64,000 bases of DNA from an uncultured Clostridia bacterium. Its GTDB lineage: Bacteria; Bacillota; Clostridia; TANB77; CAG-508. Every line of letters starts with the position of its first letter. Positions within the stretch are counted from its first letter, which is position 1. Where the stretch lies: contig CALXYJ010000005.1 of NCBI GenBank assembly GCA_944392945.1, positions 1 to 64,000 on the forward strand, written 5' to 3'. The notes beneath the pieces are model-generated. The model did no database searches. It was not told the origin of the DNA and worked only from the letters and a program-made list of their open reading frames with translations. A program made the translations under genes and the position numbers. This document shows, piece after piece, positions 1-8,960 of this stretch.

Positions 1-8
1 TCATCAAA

Positions 9-58
9 AAAACTGATAGAATTCTATCAATTTTATTTTGAATTTTTCTATCAGTTTT
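9..58 (-). terminator. Rho-independent terminator
   Basis: A 13-bp inverted repeat (9-21 with 46-58) is followed on the - strand by a run of T. It ends the transcript of the 52-aa gene at 69-227. A perfect 16-bp palindrome (14-29) is nested inside it. Confidence 0.75.
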
Positions 59-68
59 ATTTTAACAT

Positions 69-227
69 TTACATATGATTGAAATTCCATTTTTTTAGCT
101 CTAATGTGTAATTAGTACTATTATGAAATTCAAAAGAGAATGCATATCCTTTCCATGGGATAGCTTTGTGATTTTTGTCCTCAATGTACTCAAGACAGTT
201 ACTTAGTTCTCCATAATATTCCCGCAT
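69..227 (-). CDS. small hypothetical protein, 52 aa
   Basis: This short open frame starts MREYYGELSNCLEY and ends KKWNFNHM. It is preceded by a strong AAGGAGG ribosome binding site 8 bases before the ATG and followed at once by a terminator hairpin, so it is very likely a real gene. The protein is acidic to neutral and rich in Tyr, Phe and Trp, with no signal peptide and no membrane segment. I do not recognise the family and assign no function. It stands alone on its strand. Confidence 0.65.
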   Translation of the reverse strand: MREYYGELSNCLEYIEDKNHKAIPWKGYAFSFEFHNSTNYTLELKKWNFNHM

Positions 228-569
228 AAAGTTTTCCTCCTTTTTTATAAAGCACTTATTTATAAGTTTTTCTAGTTTTTTATTATACTATATATTGTTT
301 TTTTCTAAAAATACATTTTCGTACTTTTGGTATAACTATTAGTTATATCAAGTAAGTCGTAAACATTATAAAAAACATAATAATAACTATCTTCTTTTTT
401 GAATTGTTACATTTGCCATTCGTATTATATTATTTTCCAATACAATAGATAAAACTTTTTATAAATCAGTTATAAATTTTTGAAAATGGAGGGCAACAAC
501 TGTCGCCCTCCATAAAATCACACAAATCTTAAATTAATGCTTTTGTTTATAAGTGTCATAGTTACTTAC
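228..569. other. intergenic region, 342 bp
   Basis: This is very AT-rich spacer. It holds the upstream region of the 52-aa gene and, at 486-513, the terminator of yccF. No open frame with a good ribosome binding site and no RNA gene was seen here. Confidence 0.5.
486..513 (-). terminator. terminator after yccF
   Basis: The 8-bp GC-rich stem TGGAGGGC/GCCCTCCA (487-494 with 505-512) encloses a 10-base loop. It is the only GC-rich hairpin in this AT-rich spacer and lies about 60 bp past the yccF stop. On the - strand it is followed by ATTTT. Confidence 0.7.
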
Positions 570-929
570 TTAAACTATCCTTGCCCCAAAAGGTGCTAAA
601 GATAATTTAGCAATTTTGAAAAACTGCAATCCAAAAGGTATTCCTACAATGGTTATACACCATATACAGCCGAAAATCAAATTTTCAAGAGCCATTGGAA
701 TACCAAAAAAGATAATCCATATTACATTTGCAAGTAATGATGGAACTCCTCCTCCATATTTTATTTCTTTTCCAAATGGGGCAAATGACATTAATGCAAA
801 CTTAAAGCATTGCATACCATAAGGTATTCCAATAATCGTTATACACCAAATTACTCCAGATAATATCCAAGAAAGCCCACTAAAGAAACCTCCAAAGATA
901 AACCATAAAACATTTCCTAAAATGCTCAT
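570..929 (-). CDS. yccF: YccF-family membrane protein
   Basis: This 119-aa protein is built from two copies of the YccF repeat, each with hydrophobic helices and the pattern WCITI(I/V)GIP(Y/F)G followed by F.FA.LS.APFG. The copies lie at about residues 25-55 and 85-117. YccF (DUF307) proteins are small inner-membrane proteins of unknown role and usual length 110-150 aa, so this one is complete. An ATTGGAG-type ribosome binding site precedes the ATG. It is a single-gene transcript. Family assignment is secure; function is unknown. Confidence 0.85.
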   Translation of the reverse strand: MSILGNVLWFIFGGFFSGLSWILSGVIWCITIIGIPYGMQCFKFALMSFAPFGKEIKYGGGVPSLLANVIWIIFFGIPMALENLIFGCIWCITIVGIPFGLQFFKIAKLSLAPFGARIV

Positions 930-1347
930 AATCCAATCTCCTTTTCGTAAAACAATAATTAATCTCTGTGTGATTTTTGCATAGTTACTTAACTATTGCT
1001 AACCAATAAGTTTGTATATAGTTTTATTAACTATTGCCTAAATTCAATTAATGCTTGTATGAGTATTTTATATATTTTATCAATTTTCTTTTCTTTTTTC
1101 CATTATTTTATCTTACAATATTCTTACATTTTTGTAATTTAAAAGATTAGTGATAAGGAATTTATTAACTCATCATACTCATTGCTTTACCTAGTAAAAG
1201 AATAAGATGCCAACTATGAATGTCGACATCTTTATAATTTAATTCCATCATTTGTTCTTAAAAATTCTAGTTCGTCCACATTATTTTTTTATGTGGACAA
1301 TTTTTTTGATTTTAGTGTTTTTTATAAATCCTTATTTTTCAAGGCTT
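930..1347. other. intergenic left flank of the mobile element
   Basis: This is AT-rich spacer between yccF and the SEC-C remnant. It contains a hairpin GTCCACAT/ATGTGGAC at 1274-1298 followed on the + strand by seven T (1301-1307), which looks like a terminator. No convincing gene is present; the + strand open frame at 1252-1473 has no ribosome binding site and runs opposite to the SEC-C fragment. Confidence 0.4.
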
Positions 1348-1524
1348 TTAAGCATTTTTACCATGACAGTTTTTATACTTTTTACCACTTCCACATGTTC
1401 GAGTTTTACTAATATTTATACTACTATAAATATTATCTGTATTACTTGTATTTACTCGTGTTTCAGTTTTTGAAATATCAATATTATTTGTATTTATTGT
1501 ACTTATTTTTATAATAAATATTTT
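1348..1524 (-). pseudogene. SEC-C motif fragment (secA-like 3' end)
   Basis: The - strand frame ending at 1348 encodes the tail [19 protein letters not shown] and then a stop codon. This is the zinc-binding SEC-C motif found at the C terminus of SecA and some other proteins. The [10 protein letters not shown] core matches the intact secA at 14184 nearly exactly, but the first Cys of the CxC pair is Arg here and the last pair is Cys-His. There is no start codon, and the frame is closed by a stop next to the attachment repeat at 1528. It is therefore a decayed or cut-off 3' end, either of an earlier secA copy or of another SEC-C gene. Confidence 0.6.
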
Positions 1525-1527
1525 TTA

Positions 1528-1548
1528 TTTGGCGACAAATTGGCGACA
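1528..1548 (+). repeat. left attachment repeat (21 bp)
   Basis: This 21-bp segment recurs exactly at 14108-14128. It contains two direct copies of TTGGCGACA (1529-1537 and 1540-1548). It is read as the left attachment site of the mobile element because a tyrosine integrase gene lies just inside the other copy. Confidence 0.8.
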
Positions 1549-1639
1549 TTGTCTACATCGTTATTTGTCTTTTATATGTTTTAAATTTTACAATATTATT
1601 TATCTTTTGTCTAGAATATTTTCGCAATTTTTGCAAAAA

Positions 1640-2741
1640 CTAATTATTATCCAACTCTTGTTTGCTTTGCTGTTGTAATTCAAAGATTGTTTTTTGATTT
1701 TCTATTTCTGCTCTAAGCTCATCTTCTGTTGGTAAATATAATTTATATTTTGAAGCAAAAAGTTGCTCATTTCCTTTTAAAACAGAGTATCGTGCTATAT
1801 CTTCATCAGTTTCTGAACATAATACAATTCCTATTGTTGGGTTATCATCTGGTGCTTTTTTTAATTCATCATACATTCTAACGTACATGTCCATTTGACC
1901 AACATCTTGATGAGTTATTTTTTTAGTTTTTAAATCAATCAACACAAAACATTTTAATATATAATTGTAAAATACTAAATCTATATAATAATCTTCTTTT
2001 TCTGTATGAATATGTTGTTGTCTCGCAACAAAAGCATATCCTTTTCCGTAATTCTATTAAAAATTTTTGTAAATTATTTATTATACTAGATTCTAATTCT
2101 GTTTCTGTAAAACTATCATCTAAAGAATATCCTAAAAATTCAGCTATAACAGGATTTTTTACAAATTCTAATTTATTCATTAAATATTGATTTTCATTTA
2201 CTTTTTTCATTTCATCTATGACTGGCTCTTTGACTTGAGATTTCAATAATCTATAATAATACTGTGATGAAATATTTCTTTGTAATGTTCTAACACTCCA
2301 AGTTTGACTTAAAACTTCTTTTTCGTACCAATCTCTTGCGTCTTTATCTAATACTTGTAATAATGTTCTATAATGTGTCCATGAAAGTAGTGCATTAGAT
2401 TTTGAACTCACTGCGTTCAAAATGTTTGGAAATGTTTTGTAAAAATTTAAAAAATAATATAAATTTCTTGAATCAAAGCCTTTTCCATATTCATCAGCTA
2501 ATTCTTTTGCTATTTTCTTTATTATTTCTTTACCATAATTTGCTCTATCTTGTCCTTTTAATTCTTCTTCTGCAATTCTATATCCAATTAACCAATTTCT
2601 TTCTACTAGTGCAAGATTAACAGACTGAAAAGCATAATCTCTTGCCGAATCTATAATTGAACATATATCATTTAAAACATTATCTGTTTTAGAGTATTTG
2701 ATAATTGAAGTATTGTCTTTATCTATTTTTTCTAAATCCAT
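1640..2741 (-). pseudogene. YhcG/DUF1016 PDDEXK nuclease, frameshifted
   Basis: The upstream part (2741 to about 2050) encodes a DUF1016 N-terminal domain, and the downstream part (1945-1640) a PDDEXK-like C-terminal domain with the typical FASKYKLYLPTEDEL tail. The two lie in different frames. Removing one base (the G at + strand 2048, an extra C on the coding strand) restores a continuous frame reading ELGKGYAFVARQQ into the nuclease domain. YhcG proteins are about 340-370 aa, which matches the repaired length. They are predicted nucleases common on mobile elements. It is either a recent pseudogene or a sequencing error. A GAGGAGG site precedes the start. Confidence 0.8.
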
Positions 2742-2890
2742 TATTTTTATACCTCCTCTTTTAATAATTATATCTATTTGTCTTATTGTTTTACATTCAC
2801 TTATATATTATTGTAATGATACGAGTGTTTGCAATATTATTTACTTTTTTCTATATAATTAAAACAATTATATACAACTTAATAGTTGTC

Positions 2891-3397
2891 CTATCCTTTT
2901 ATACTTTTAATTCTACTAACTTTATGTACTACATCAACTTCGTCCTCCGTAGGTTCTTCCCATTTAGATTCTAATTTTTTCATTAATCCTTCATCTAAAT
3001 AGAAATCGGATCCTCCATTACCATCTAAAACTCTTTGATTTCTTTCTGCTATATTTTGTTTCCAAGTTTCATCATCTACACACACATAATGAATTTCACA
3101 TTCAATACCATTATTCTTGTGATAATCTCTAACTTCTTTTCTTTCAGCGTGTGACCATAATCCTCGTTCAAAAATAACATTTGCACCTGCTTGTGCTATT
3201 TCCCCAACTTTTTTAGTTAAATATTTATTTAATCTTGCAGAAAACACATTGTAAAATTCTCCTTGCTCATTATTTATTAAATCATAAGTTGCTTCATCTG
3301 GAGATATAATAACACCATTCAAAGACTCTTTAATAGCCTTTGAATAATAACTTTTTCCACTACATATCTTACCACAAACTAAAATTACTTTTCCCAT
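2891..3397 (-). CDS. P-loop kinase-like protein (AAA_33 type)
   Basis: This 168-aa protein has a Walker A loop GKICSGKS at residues 9-16. It also has the overall size of small P-loop phosphotransferases (zeta-toxin, chloramphenicol phosphotransferase and nucleoside kinase relatives). The segment VIFERGLWSHAER resembles the substrate-proximal region of that group. It is the last gene of the run that begins at 7288, 4 bp after the APH(2'')-like gene, with an AAGGAAG ribosome binding site. Its substrate cannot be told from sequence. The company of antibiotic-modifying enzymes makes a drug or nucleotide kinase plausible, but that is inference. Confidence 0.65.
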   Translation of the reverse strand: MGKVILVCGKICSGKSYYSKAIKESLNGVIISPDEATYDLINNEQGEFYNVFSARLNKYLTKKVGEIAQAGANVIFERGLWSHAERKEVRDYHKNNGIECEIHYVCVDDETWKQNIAERNQRVLDGNGGSDFYLDEGLMKKLESKWEEPTEDEVDVVHKVSRIKSIKG

Positions 3398-3401
3398 ACA
3401 A

Positions 3402-4295
3402 TCACTTCCTTATCTTTTCATCTTTTCTTGTTCTCAAATAAATTTCTTTTCTTCCCTTTTCAATAAAATCATCTCTATCATTTTTTACACCATATACAAT
3501 AGTTTCAATAGGATAATATTGTTCTACTACATCTTGATATTCTTTTGCTTTTGAAATATCAATATTTCCATAAAGTTTAAGTATATCTTCCCCAAAGGAA
3601 ACTCCTATTTCTTCTTCACTATCTTCTAGTAAATATATAAAATCACAATATTCATCAATTATTCCAGAATCTCCAAAATCAATTACTCCTACTAACCTAT
3701 TATTATCATCTATTAATAAATGATTACAACTAAAATCATTATGACACAAACATTTTTTGCCATCAAATATAGTTGTACTATATAATCTTTGCATAAATGC
3801 TTCGATATATTGCTTTTCTATATCAGTAAGACTATCATAAATTGTTTCCCTTAATAATTGATATTCCTCTAAAACATTTTGTTTATTATCTATTGTATAT
3901 GAACTTATTTCATCAAGGTCTAAATCGTGCATTTGTCTTAAAAACATTGCAATATCTTTTTTTAATAAATCCTGTTGTTCTAGTAGCATTGAAAAATAGA
4001 TTTCAGGTGTTAAAAATTTTCCTTTAATTTCTTTATAACCTAATATAGATATTTCATCACTTATGTATGAATACTCGATATTAGGAATATTTACTGAAGT
4101 ATGTAATCTTTTATTCAAAAAATCATATATTGCTTTTTCCTTTTCGTACCCTTTTTTCTTGTTAGCACTAAACTTTATTTTAAAAACATATTCGTTATTT
4201 ACTATATATGCTTTACTATCATATCCTTCTCCAATCAATTCAATGCTTTCAATTGTTATATCGCATTTTTCTTCTACTATTTTTCTAATATCCAT
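3402..4295 (-). CDS. aminoglycoside 2''-phosphotransferase, APH(2'')-I-like
   Basis: This 297-aa kinase closely resembles the APH(2'')-I group, including the APH half of the bifunctional AAC(6')-APH(2'') enzyme and APH(2'')-If. Shared signatures are the catalytic loop [11 protein letters not shown], the metal-binding [15 protein letters not shown], and the C-terminal [10 protein letters not shown]. These enzymes phosphorylate gentamicin-type aminoglycosides with a nucleoside triphosphate. The ATG at 4295 is chosen over an upstream TTG because AAGGAG sits 8 bases before it. It overlaps the stop of the acetyltransferase gene by one base, so the two are translationally coupled. No AAC(6') domain is fused. 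Resistance is inferred, not shown. Confidence 0.9.
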   Translation of the reverse strand: MDIRKIVEEKCDITIESIELIGEGYDSKAYIVNNEYVFKIKFSANKKKGYEKEKAIYDFLNKRLHTSVNIPNIEYSYISDEISILGYKEIKGKFLTPEIYFSMLLEQQDLLKKDIAMFLRQMHDLDLDEISSYTIDNKQNVLEEYQLLRETIYDSLTDIEKQYIEAFMQRLYSTTIFDGKKCLCHNDFSCNHLLIDDNNRLVGVIDFGDSGIIDEYCDFIYLLEDSEEEIGVSFGEDILKLYGNIDISKAKEYQDVVEQYYPIETIVYGVKNDRDDFIEKGRKEIYLRTRKDEKIRK

Positions 4296-4723
4296 TAACA
4301 ATTCTCCTTAAAATTATATACATAAACAATTTCGTCATTTGCTTTATTTCTACCACCTGCTTTTTCATAACACTTACAAGCAGAAATATTACTTTTATTT
4401 GTTATTAAATACATCTTATAACATTCAATAGATTTAGCATAATCACGAGCGAAAGATATTAGCCCAGTTCCATATCCTTTTCCTTGATACTCTGGCATAA
4501 TATCAATAGCGTCAAGATAGAATATTTTTCTACCATCTGGTTTTAATAATATATATCCAAACGCAAATCCAACTATTTTATCATTCAATTTTGCGATAAA
4601 TCCATAGTTGTTCTTATTCTCAATAAAATCTTCAAGTTTACTTATGCTATATTGAGTATTTTCATCATCCACAAAATCTAACATAAGTTCAAGTTCTTTC
4701 TTTTCTAATAATTTATATTCCAT
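4295..4723 (-). CDS. GNAT acetyltransferase, possibly AAC(3)-I-like
   Basis: This 142-aa protein has the GNAT fold signature with the acetyl-CoA loop QGKGYG at about residues 84-89, preceded by [13 protein letters not shown] and followed by [13 protein letters not shown]. Length and layout fit the small aminoglycoside N-acetyltransferases of the AAC(3)-I kind, in which an YxxDLAV-like strand precedes the RRQGIA loop. GNAT families are hard to separate by eye, so the substrate is uncertain. Its place between two kinase genes of aminoglycoside type supports a drug-modifying role. The ATG at 4723 has a GGAG site 9 bases upstream. Confidence 0.7.
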   Translation of the reverse strand: MEYKLLEKKELELMLDFVDDENTQYSISKLEDFIENKNNYGFIAKLNDKIVGFAFGYILLKPDGRKIFYLDAIDIMPEYQGKGYGTGLISFARDYAKSIECYKMYLITNKSNISACKCYEKAGGRNKANDEIVYVYNFKENC

Positions 4724-4741
4724 CACTTTCAACTCCGTTTA

Positions 4742-6640
4742 TTATTCTTTCATTTTTATTTCTTGTTCTTTTAATCTTTGTATTTTTTCTCTCACTTCTT
4801 CTAGTCTTTCTTCATCTTTGGTATTTTTATAATTATCTAACGATTCTATTATACTATAAAATTCTAATCTTTCATTTATATATGGTATATTACTTAATTC
4901 TGGGTAATTTTCTAAAAATAAACTCATCAAATCTTGATAATCAGATTCAACCGTAACCATATCAGTTTTGCTACTTGCCCATAAATAAGGTTGTACACTA
5001 TATCTAGAAAAAATTTTAAAATCATAGTCTATTGGTGCTACCATACATCTTTCAAAATCCAATAAATATAAATTAGTTCCATCAAACATAAAATTATCAA
5101 AATGTAAATCTCCGTGAATTAATCCAAAAGTATTATCTTTAAAGTACTTATAACACATATTAATTAAATCATTAAACATTTCTTCATCAAAATTGCATTT
5201 ATCTCTTAAATATAAGACTTTTGTTTTTAGCATTTCTAAAAATTCATATCCTTTTACTACTTTTGAATGTAATGGTCTTAAAATATCAATCATTTTAATA
5301 ACAATTTTTTGTCTTTCAACATCTGATAATTTATACCATAATTCATATAAAGTTTTTCCAGATACTTTTTCTATAATTTCATAATAGTAAGGAACAACAC
5401 TTTTAGATATATCACTAGCATATAATTTAGGTATTCCATCATTTTCTTTATTTTCTTTATAAAAACTTATTTCAGTTGCAAATCTTTCTTCATTATCTGA
5501 ATCAGTACAAATTCTAATTATATAATCATCAACTGAATATATAGTATTTGTGAAACCTGCAGTAATAAGTTTGAATTTTTTTCCTATCAATAACTCATTA
5601 TTATCAACTATTTTTTGCACTACACTATCATAATTTTTAGTTTCTTCAATCGTTAATTTTGTAATAATATCATACATATCTCCAATTAAATCTAAATATC
5701 TATTAATCTCATCAATAGTCTTTAATACTTCATTTTCAGCAAGTTTCATTTCTTCTTCATCATTTAAAATTATACCTAAACTTCTTTCCAAATTATATTT
5801 AAGCCATCCAAATCTTCCAACTAGATTACCACAAATGACATCATACCAATCAACATCTTTAATTGTTCTATATTTAAAATATTCTTTAAATATTGCCACA
5901 AATTTTTCTTCACTAAAATTACCACTTAAAAATCCAGACCAACACAATGCGTCTTCCAATAACTCTCTTTCTGGATTTGCCACTCCTGCACATTCCCAAT
6001 CAATAATTATAGGATTATCATTATTCCACATAACATTTTTAGGATCCATATCACTATGACATATTGTCTGATTTTTATTAGAGCTATTTAATCTTTGATT
6101 TGCTCTTTTAAGCATTGAATTATACTTTTTATAATTTTTCAAAAATGAATCTTTATATGACATTCTGTTAAAATTTGAATTATTTGCATAACTTTCCCAG
6201 TCATATAATCTTTTATATTCAACTGCATTAGGCTCTAACCCTATTTCTCTATAATCCAATAAATGGATATGTGCTAAAACATTACCTATTTTTTTGCAAT
6301 GTCCAACAGTTATTTCATCATCTTTTAATGTTTTACCCTTTACATAGTCAAATACCATATAATACATATCATCTAACTTTGTTAAATAATTACCATCTAT
6401 GGATAAAGCACTAGAAACATGAATACCATTTTGTTTTGCAAAATTAGAAACAGATTCAGAAACTACAAAATTTCCGTATGCTTCTTTTCTAGACATTATT
6501 TCTGGATTCAAAACTTTTACACAATAAATTCCTTTATCAGTTTCTACTTTAAACATTTTGTGCATTAATCCACCAGATATTTTAGTTACATTTATTACTT
6601 TACCCAAACTATATCTTTCGCAAAATTTTTCTATGTTCAT
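4742..6640 (-). CDS. tandem two-domain APH-fold phosphotransferase
   Basis: This 632-aa protein contains two complete APH/choline-kinase-like domains in one chain. Domain 1 (about 1-320) has the catalytic loop CHSDMDPKNVMW and metal site IIDWE. Domain 2 (about 335-625) has IHGDLHFDNFMF and LLDFERC. Each also keeps an N-lobe with a beta-strand Lys region (CVKVLNP; IIRICTD). Single APH proteins are about 270-310 aa, so this is a true head-to-tail fusion, not a long variant. It lies in the same tight operon as the APH(2'')-like and GNAT genes. The substrates of both domains are unknown. The ATG at 6640 has AAAGAG 8 bases upstream. Confidence 0.8.
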   Translation of the reverse strand: MNIEKFCERYSLGKVINVTKISGGLMHKMFKVETDKGIYCVKVLNPEIMSRKEAYGNFVVSESVSNFAKQNGIHVSSALSIDGNYLTKLDDMYYMVFDYVKGKTLKDDEITVGHCKKIGNVLAHIHLLDYREIGLEPNAVEYKRLYDWESYANNSNFNRMSYKDSFLKNYKKYNSMLKRANQRLNSSNKNQTICHSDMDPKNVMWNNDNPIIIDWECAGVANPERELLEDALCWSGFLSGNFSEEKFVAIFKEYFKYRTIKDVDWYDVICGNLVGRFGWLKYNLERSLGIILNDEEEMKLAENEVLKTIDEINRYLDLIGDMYDIITKLTIEETKNYDSVVQKIVDNNELLIGKKFKLITAGFTNTIYSVDDYIIRICTDSDNEERFATEISFYKENKENDGIPKLYASDISKSVVPYYYEIIEKVSGKTLYELWYKLSDVERQKIVIKMIDILRPLHSKVVKGYEFLEMLKTKVLYLRDKCNFDEEMFNDLINMCYKYFKDNTFGLIHGDLHFDNFMFDGTNLYLLDFERCMVAPIDYDFKIFSRYSVQPYLWASSKTDMVTVESDYQDLMSLFLENYPELSNIPYINERLEFYSIIESLDNYKNTKDEERLEEVREKIQRLKEQEIKMKE

Positions 6641-6673
6641 TTTTTTCACTCTTTCATTATTATTTTTCTATCT

Positions 6674-7288
6674 CTATTTTTTAATATTTGCCGTATTTTT
6701 AATCTCTAACAATCTATTTTTTAATGTTTGAACTGAATTTTTGGTTAACTCTGTTTCTATATATTTTTCTTCTTTTCTTCTTTGGCAAAAATCTTCTAAT
6801 TCTTTAATTGCAATATCAATATTAGTTTTATTTACTTTATCTTCACAAACTTTTATTGCTGTATTTATATACCCACATATAGCACAAGCTGTCATTGCTT
6901 TAAAGTATGAAACCTCAGGTAGATTAGAATTAAAATACAATTCTGTTGCGAAATTATCATCAATTCTTTTTGGATTTGTTAGTATTATTTTTTCAGCAAT
7001 ATATATTCCATTTTCACTAACTGTTTTATATATCTTTTCAGTTTCTGGAATTATAACCTCGCATAATGTATCTCCTCTGATTAGCCATCTAAAAATGTAA
7101 TTATATGTTGAAATGCAAAATCCACCCATATCTTTTTGAGTTTCTGCATTAAGATTAATCTTTCTTTCGCAAGTAACTATTTCATTCAATGGAAATTTCT
7201 TTCCATCTCGATATTCTTTAACTGTTTGTATTACTCTATAAAATTTAATATTTTTATCAGCTTCACATTCAAAAAACTTACCTAACAT
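6674..7288 (-). CDS. hypothetical protein, 204 aa
   Basis: This is the first gene of the resistance-type operon, with a GGAGGTAATTTATG start. The middle of the protein (about residues 65-110) reads as beta-strands around RGDTLCEVIIPE and AEKIILTNPKRID. The C-terminal 90 residues are helical and charged, with several Cys. No membrane segment or signal peptide is seen. I do not recognise the family with confidence. Position at the head of the operon, 34 bp before the tandem kinase gene, suggests it is co-expressed with it. Confidence 0.6.
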   Translation of the reverse strand: MLGKFFECEADKNIKFYRVIQTVKEYRDGKKFPLNEIVTCERKINLNAETQKDMGGFCISTYNYIFRWLIRGDTLCEVIIPETEKIYKTVSENGIYIAEKIILTNPKRIDDNFATELYFNSNLPEVSYFKAMTACAICGYINTAIKVCEDKVNKTNIDIAIKELEDFCQRRKEEKYIETELTKNSVQTLKNRLLEIKNTANIKK

Positions 7289-7386
7289 AAATTACCTCCA
7301 TTTTTGAATTTTAAATTCAATTCACAAAGGCATTATATCAAAAAAATTGCTTTTTTACAACAAAACATCGTTTGTTTAAAAACTTT

Positions 7387-7419
7387 TTAGAGAGCTAATT
7401 ACGCCAACTAGCTCTCTAA
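7387..7419. terminator. terminator after integrase 1
   Basis: An 11-bp perfect inverted repeat, TTAGAGAGCTA (7387-7397) and TAGCTCTCTAA (7409-7419), lies just past the integrase stop. It separates the mobility genes from the cargo operon. Confidence 0.75.
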
Positions 7420-7441
7420 TTCTATTGAACATTTATATTAT

Positions 7442-8719
7442 TTATATAGAAATGTTATATTCTATAATTTCTTCAATCACATCTAAATTTATTGCACTTT
7501 CATAAGAATCCGTTGCATTTTTTCTTGTTTCATCAGTGCTTGAAATATAATAATTTTCTGTAGTTTCTATATCTTTATGTCCTAACACATCTGCAACATC
7601 TCTTATTTCTACTCCGTTTCTTAAAATTGTAGTCGCATAACTTCCTCTCAAATCATAAAATCTACAATTTTCTATTCCAAGCTCATCATGAATTATTTTA
7701 TATGGATATTTTATAATATCTGTACCACAATATTTACCATTATCTCTTGTAAAAACCATATTTGCAGGTTTCATTGATAATATATTTGATTGATTTTCTA
7801 CTATTTGATATTCCAAAACTTTACCATATTGATTTTTCACTTTTTCTAAATGATAATACTTATAATCCTTACCGTATAAAAGCCTTAATTCCATTTGTCT
7901 ATTTTTAAAATTTATTAAAGCTTTCATAAGTGTTGGGCTAATATGAATTTGTCTTTCTCCACTTTTAGTTTTTGTTGTTCCAATATACCATCTACCATTT
8001 TCATTCTTTTTCTTATCGAAAACAGAATGTCTAACATTTATAACTTTATTTTCAAAATCAATATCTTCCCAAGTTAATGCACATAATTCTCCTGGTCTCA
8101 TTCCTGTAAAACAACTTGTAATAAATGCACAAGTAAATACATCATCATCTTTAAATCTTGTTAAGATTTTATCAATTTCATCTTGTGTATATAAATGTTT
8201 TTCAAAATCATTATTATCTTCCATTTTTGGAAGTTTTAATGTTAAACTAGGATTATATCTTATAAATCCATAAACATCTGTTGCTTCTCTAAATGTTCCT
8301 TTCATTACTTTTAATATATTTTTAAAATAACTTCTAGAAAAAGAATATTTACTGCATAATTCAGTTAGGAAACTATGCAAAGTTACACTTGTTATTGCAC
8401 TTAATCTATATAATCCAAGTGAAGGTTTTAAATATTTCTCTATTATATTTTTATATGCTTCTTGTGTTGTATATTTCAAATTAATCTTACAATAGTTTTC
8501 ATACCAAAAATCTAAATAATCATGATATGACATTTGACATTCTTTTACAACAATACCAGTTCTAATATATTCTTCATAAGCAACTGTTCCCGCCTCTTGT
8601 GCTTCAGCTTTAGTTTTAAATCCAGACTTTGTTATCCTTTTTCTTTTATTATTAACTTTGCCAATATCAAAGCAATATTCATAGCTTTTACCTCTCTTTC
8701 TAATTCTAATACTCGACAT
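7442..8719 (-). CDS. tyrosine integrase 1
   Basis: This 425-aa protein has the layout of Tn916/phage-type integrases. An N-terminal arm-binding domain reads RKRGKSYEYCFDIGK...RITKSGFKTKAEA (1-50), a SAM-like core-binding domain covers about 65-165, and the catalytic domain about 180-415. The first catalytic Arg sits in TGMRPGELCAL. The usual HxxR box is YDLR here, with His replaced by Tyr, a variant I have seen in clostridial integrases. The GHKDIETTENYY segment carries the nucleophile Tyr. It is followed by the excisionase gene upstream, with 7 bp between them. About half its length is recognisably similar to integrase 2 at 12675. Confidence 0.9.
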   Translation of the reverse strand: MSSIRIRKRGKSYEYCFDIGKVNNKRKRITKSGFKTKAEAQEAGTVAYEEYIRTGIVVKECQMSYHDYLDFWYENYCKINLKYTTQEAYKNIIEKYLKPSLGLYRLSAITSVTLHSFLTELCSKYSFSRSYFKNILKVMKGTFREATDVYGFIRYNPSLTLKLPKMEDNNDFEKHLYTQDEIDKILTRFKDDDVFTCAFITSCFTGMRPGELCALTWEDIDFENKVINVRHSVFDKKKNENGRWYIGTTKTKSGERQIHISPTLMKALINFKNRQMELRLLYGKDYKYYHLEKVKNQYGKVLEYQIVENQSNILSMKPANMVFTRDNGKYCGTDIIKYPYKIIHDELGIENCRFYDLRGSYATTILRNGVEIRDVADVLGHKDIETTENYYISSTDETRKNATDSYESAINLDVIEEIIEYNISI

Positions 8720-8726
8720 ATTTATT

Positions 8727-8960
8727 TTACTCCTCTCCTTTTATTCTTTTTATATTCTCCAAATCTGATAGATCATTTCCTTCATTTTCTTTCAAAAATT
8801 CTTCAACAGCAGATTTTCTTATTTTAAAGCTTTTTAACTTTATCGCTTTTAATTTACCTTTTTTTATCAATTCATAAATATAATTTGGGCTTGAATGCAA
8901 TATTTTTGCAACTTCATGTGTTGTATAAATCATTTTTTCTTCAATTACATTTGTTTTCAT
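8727..8960 (-). CDS. excisionase-like MerR-type DNA-binding protein
   Basis: This 77-aa protein contains the excisionase-family helix-turn-helix: TTHEVAKILHSSPNYIYELI (about 13-32), then KKGKLKAIKLKSFKIRKSAVEEFL. It would bind attachment-site DNA and steer integrase 1 toward excision. Its start overlaps the relaxase stop by one base and it precedes the integrase by 7 bp, so the three genes are co-transcribed. AAGGAG lies 11 bases before the ATG. Confidence 0.85.
   Translation of the reverse strand: MKTNVIEEKMIYTTHEVAKILHSSPNYIYELIKKGKLKAIKLKSFKIRKSAVEEFLKENEGNDLSDLENIKRIKGEE

Noticed and set aside
1252..1473. + strand open frame of 73 aa
   Set aside because: It is hydrophobic by AT-rich composition, has no ribosome binding site and lies opposite the SEC-C fragment.
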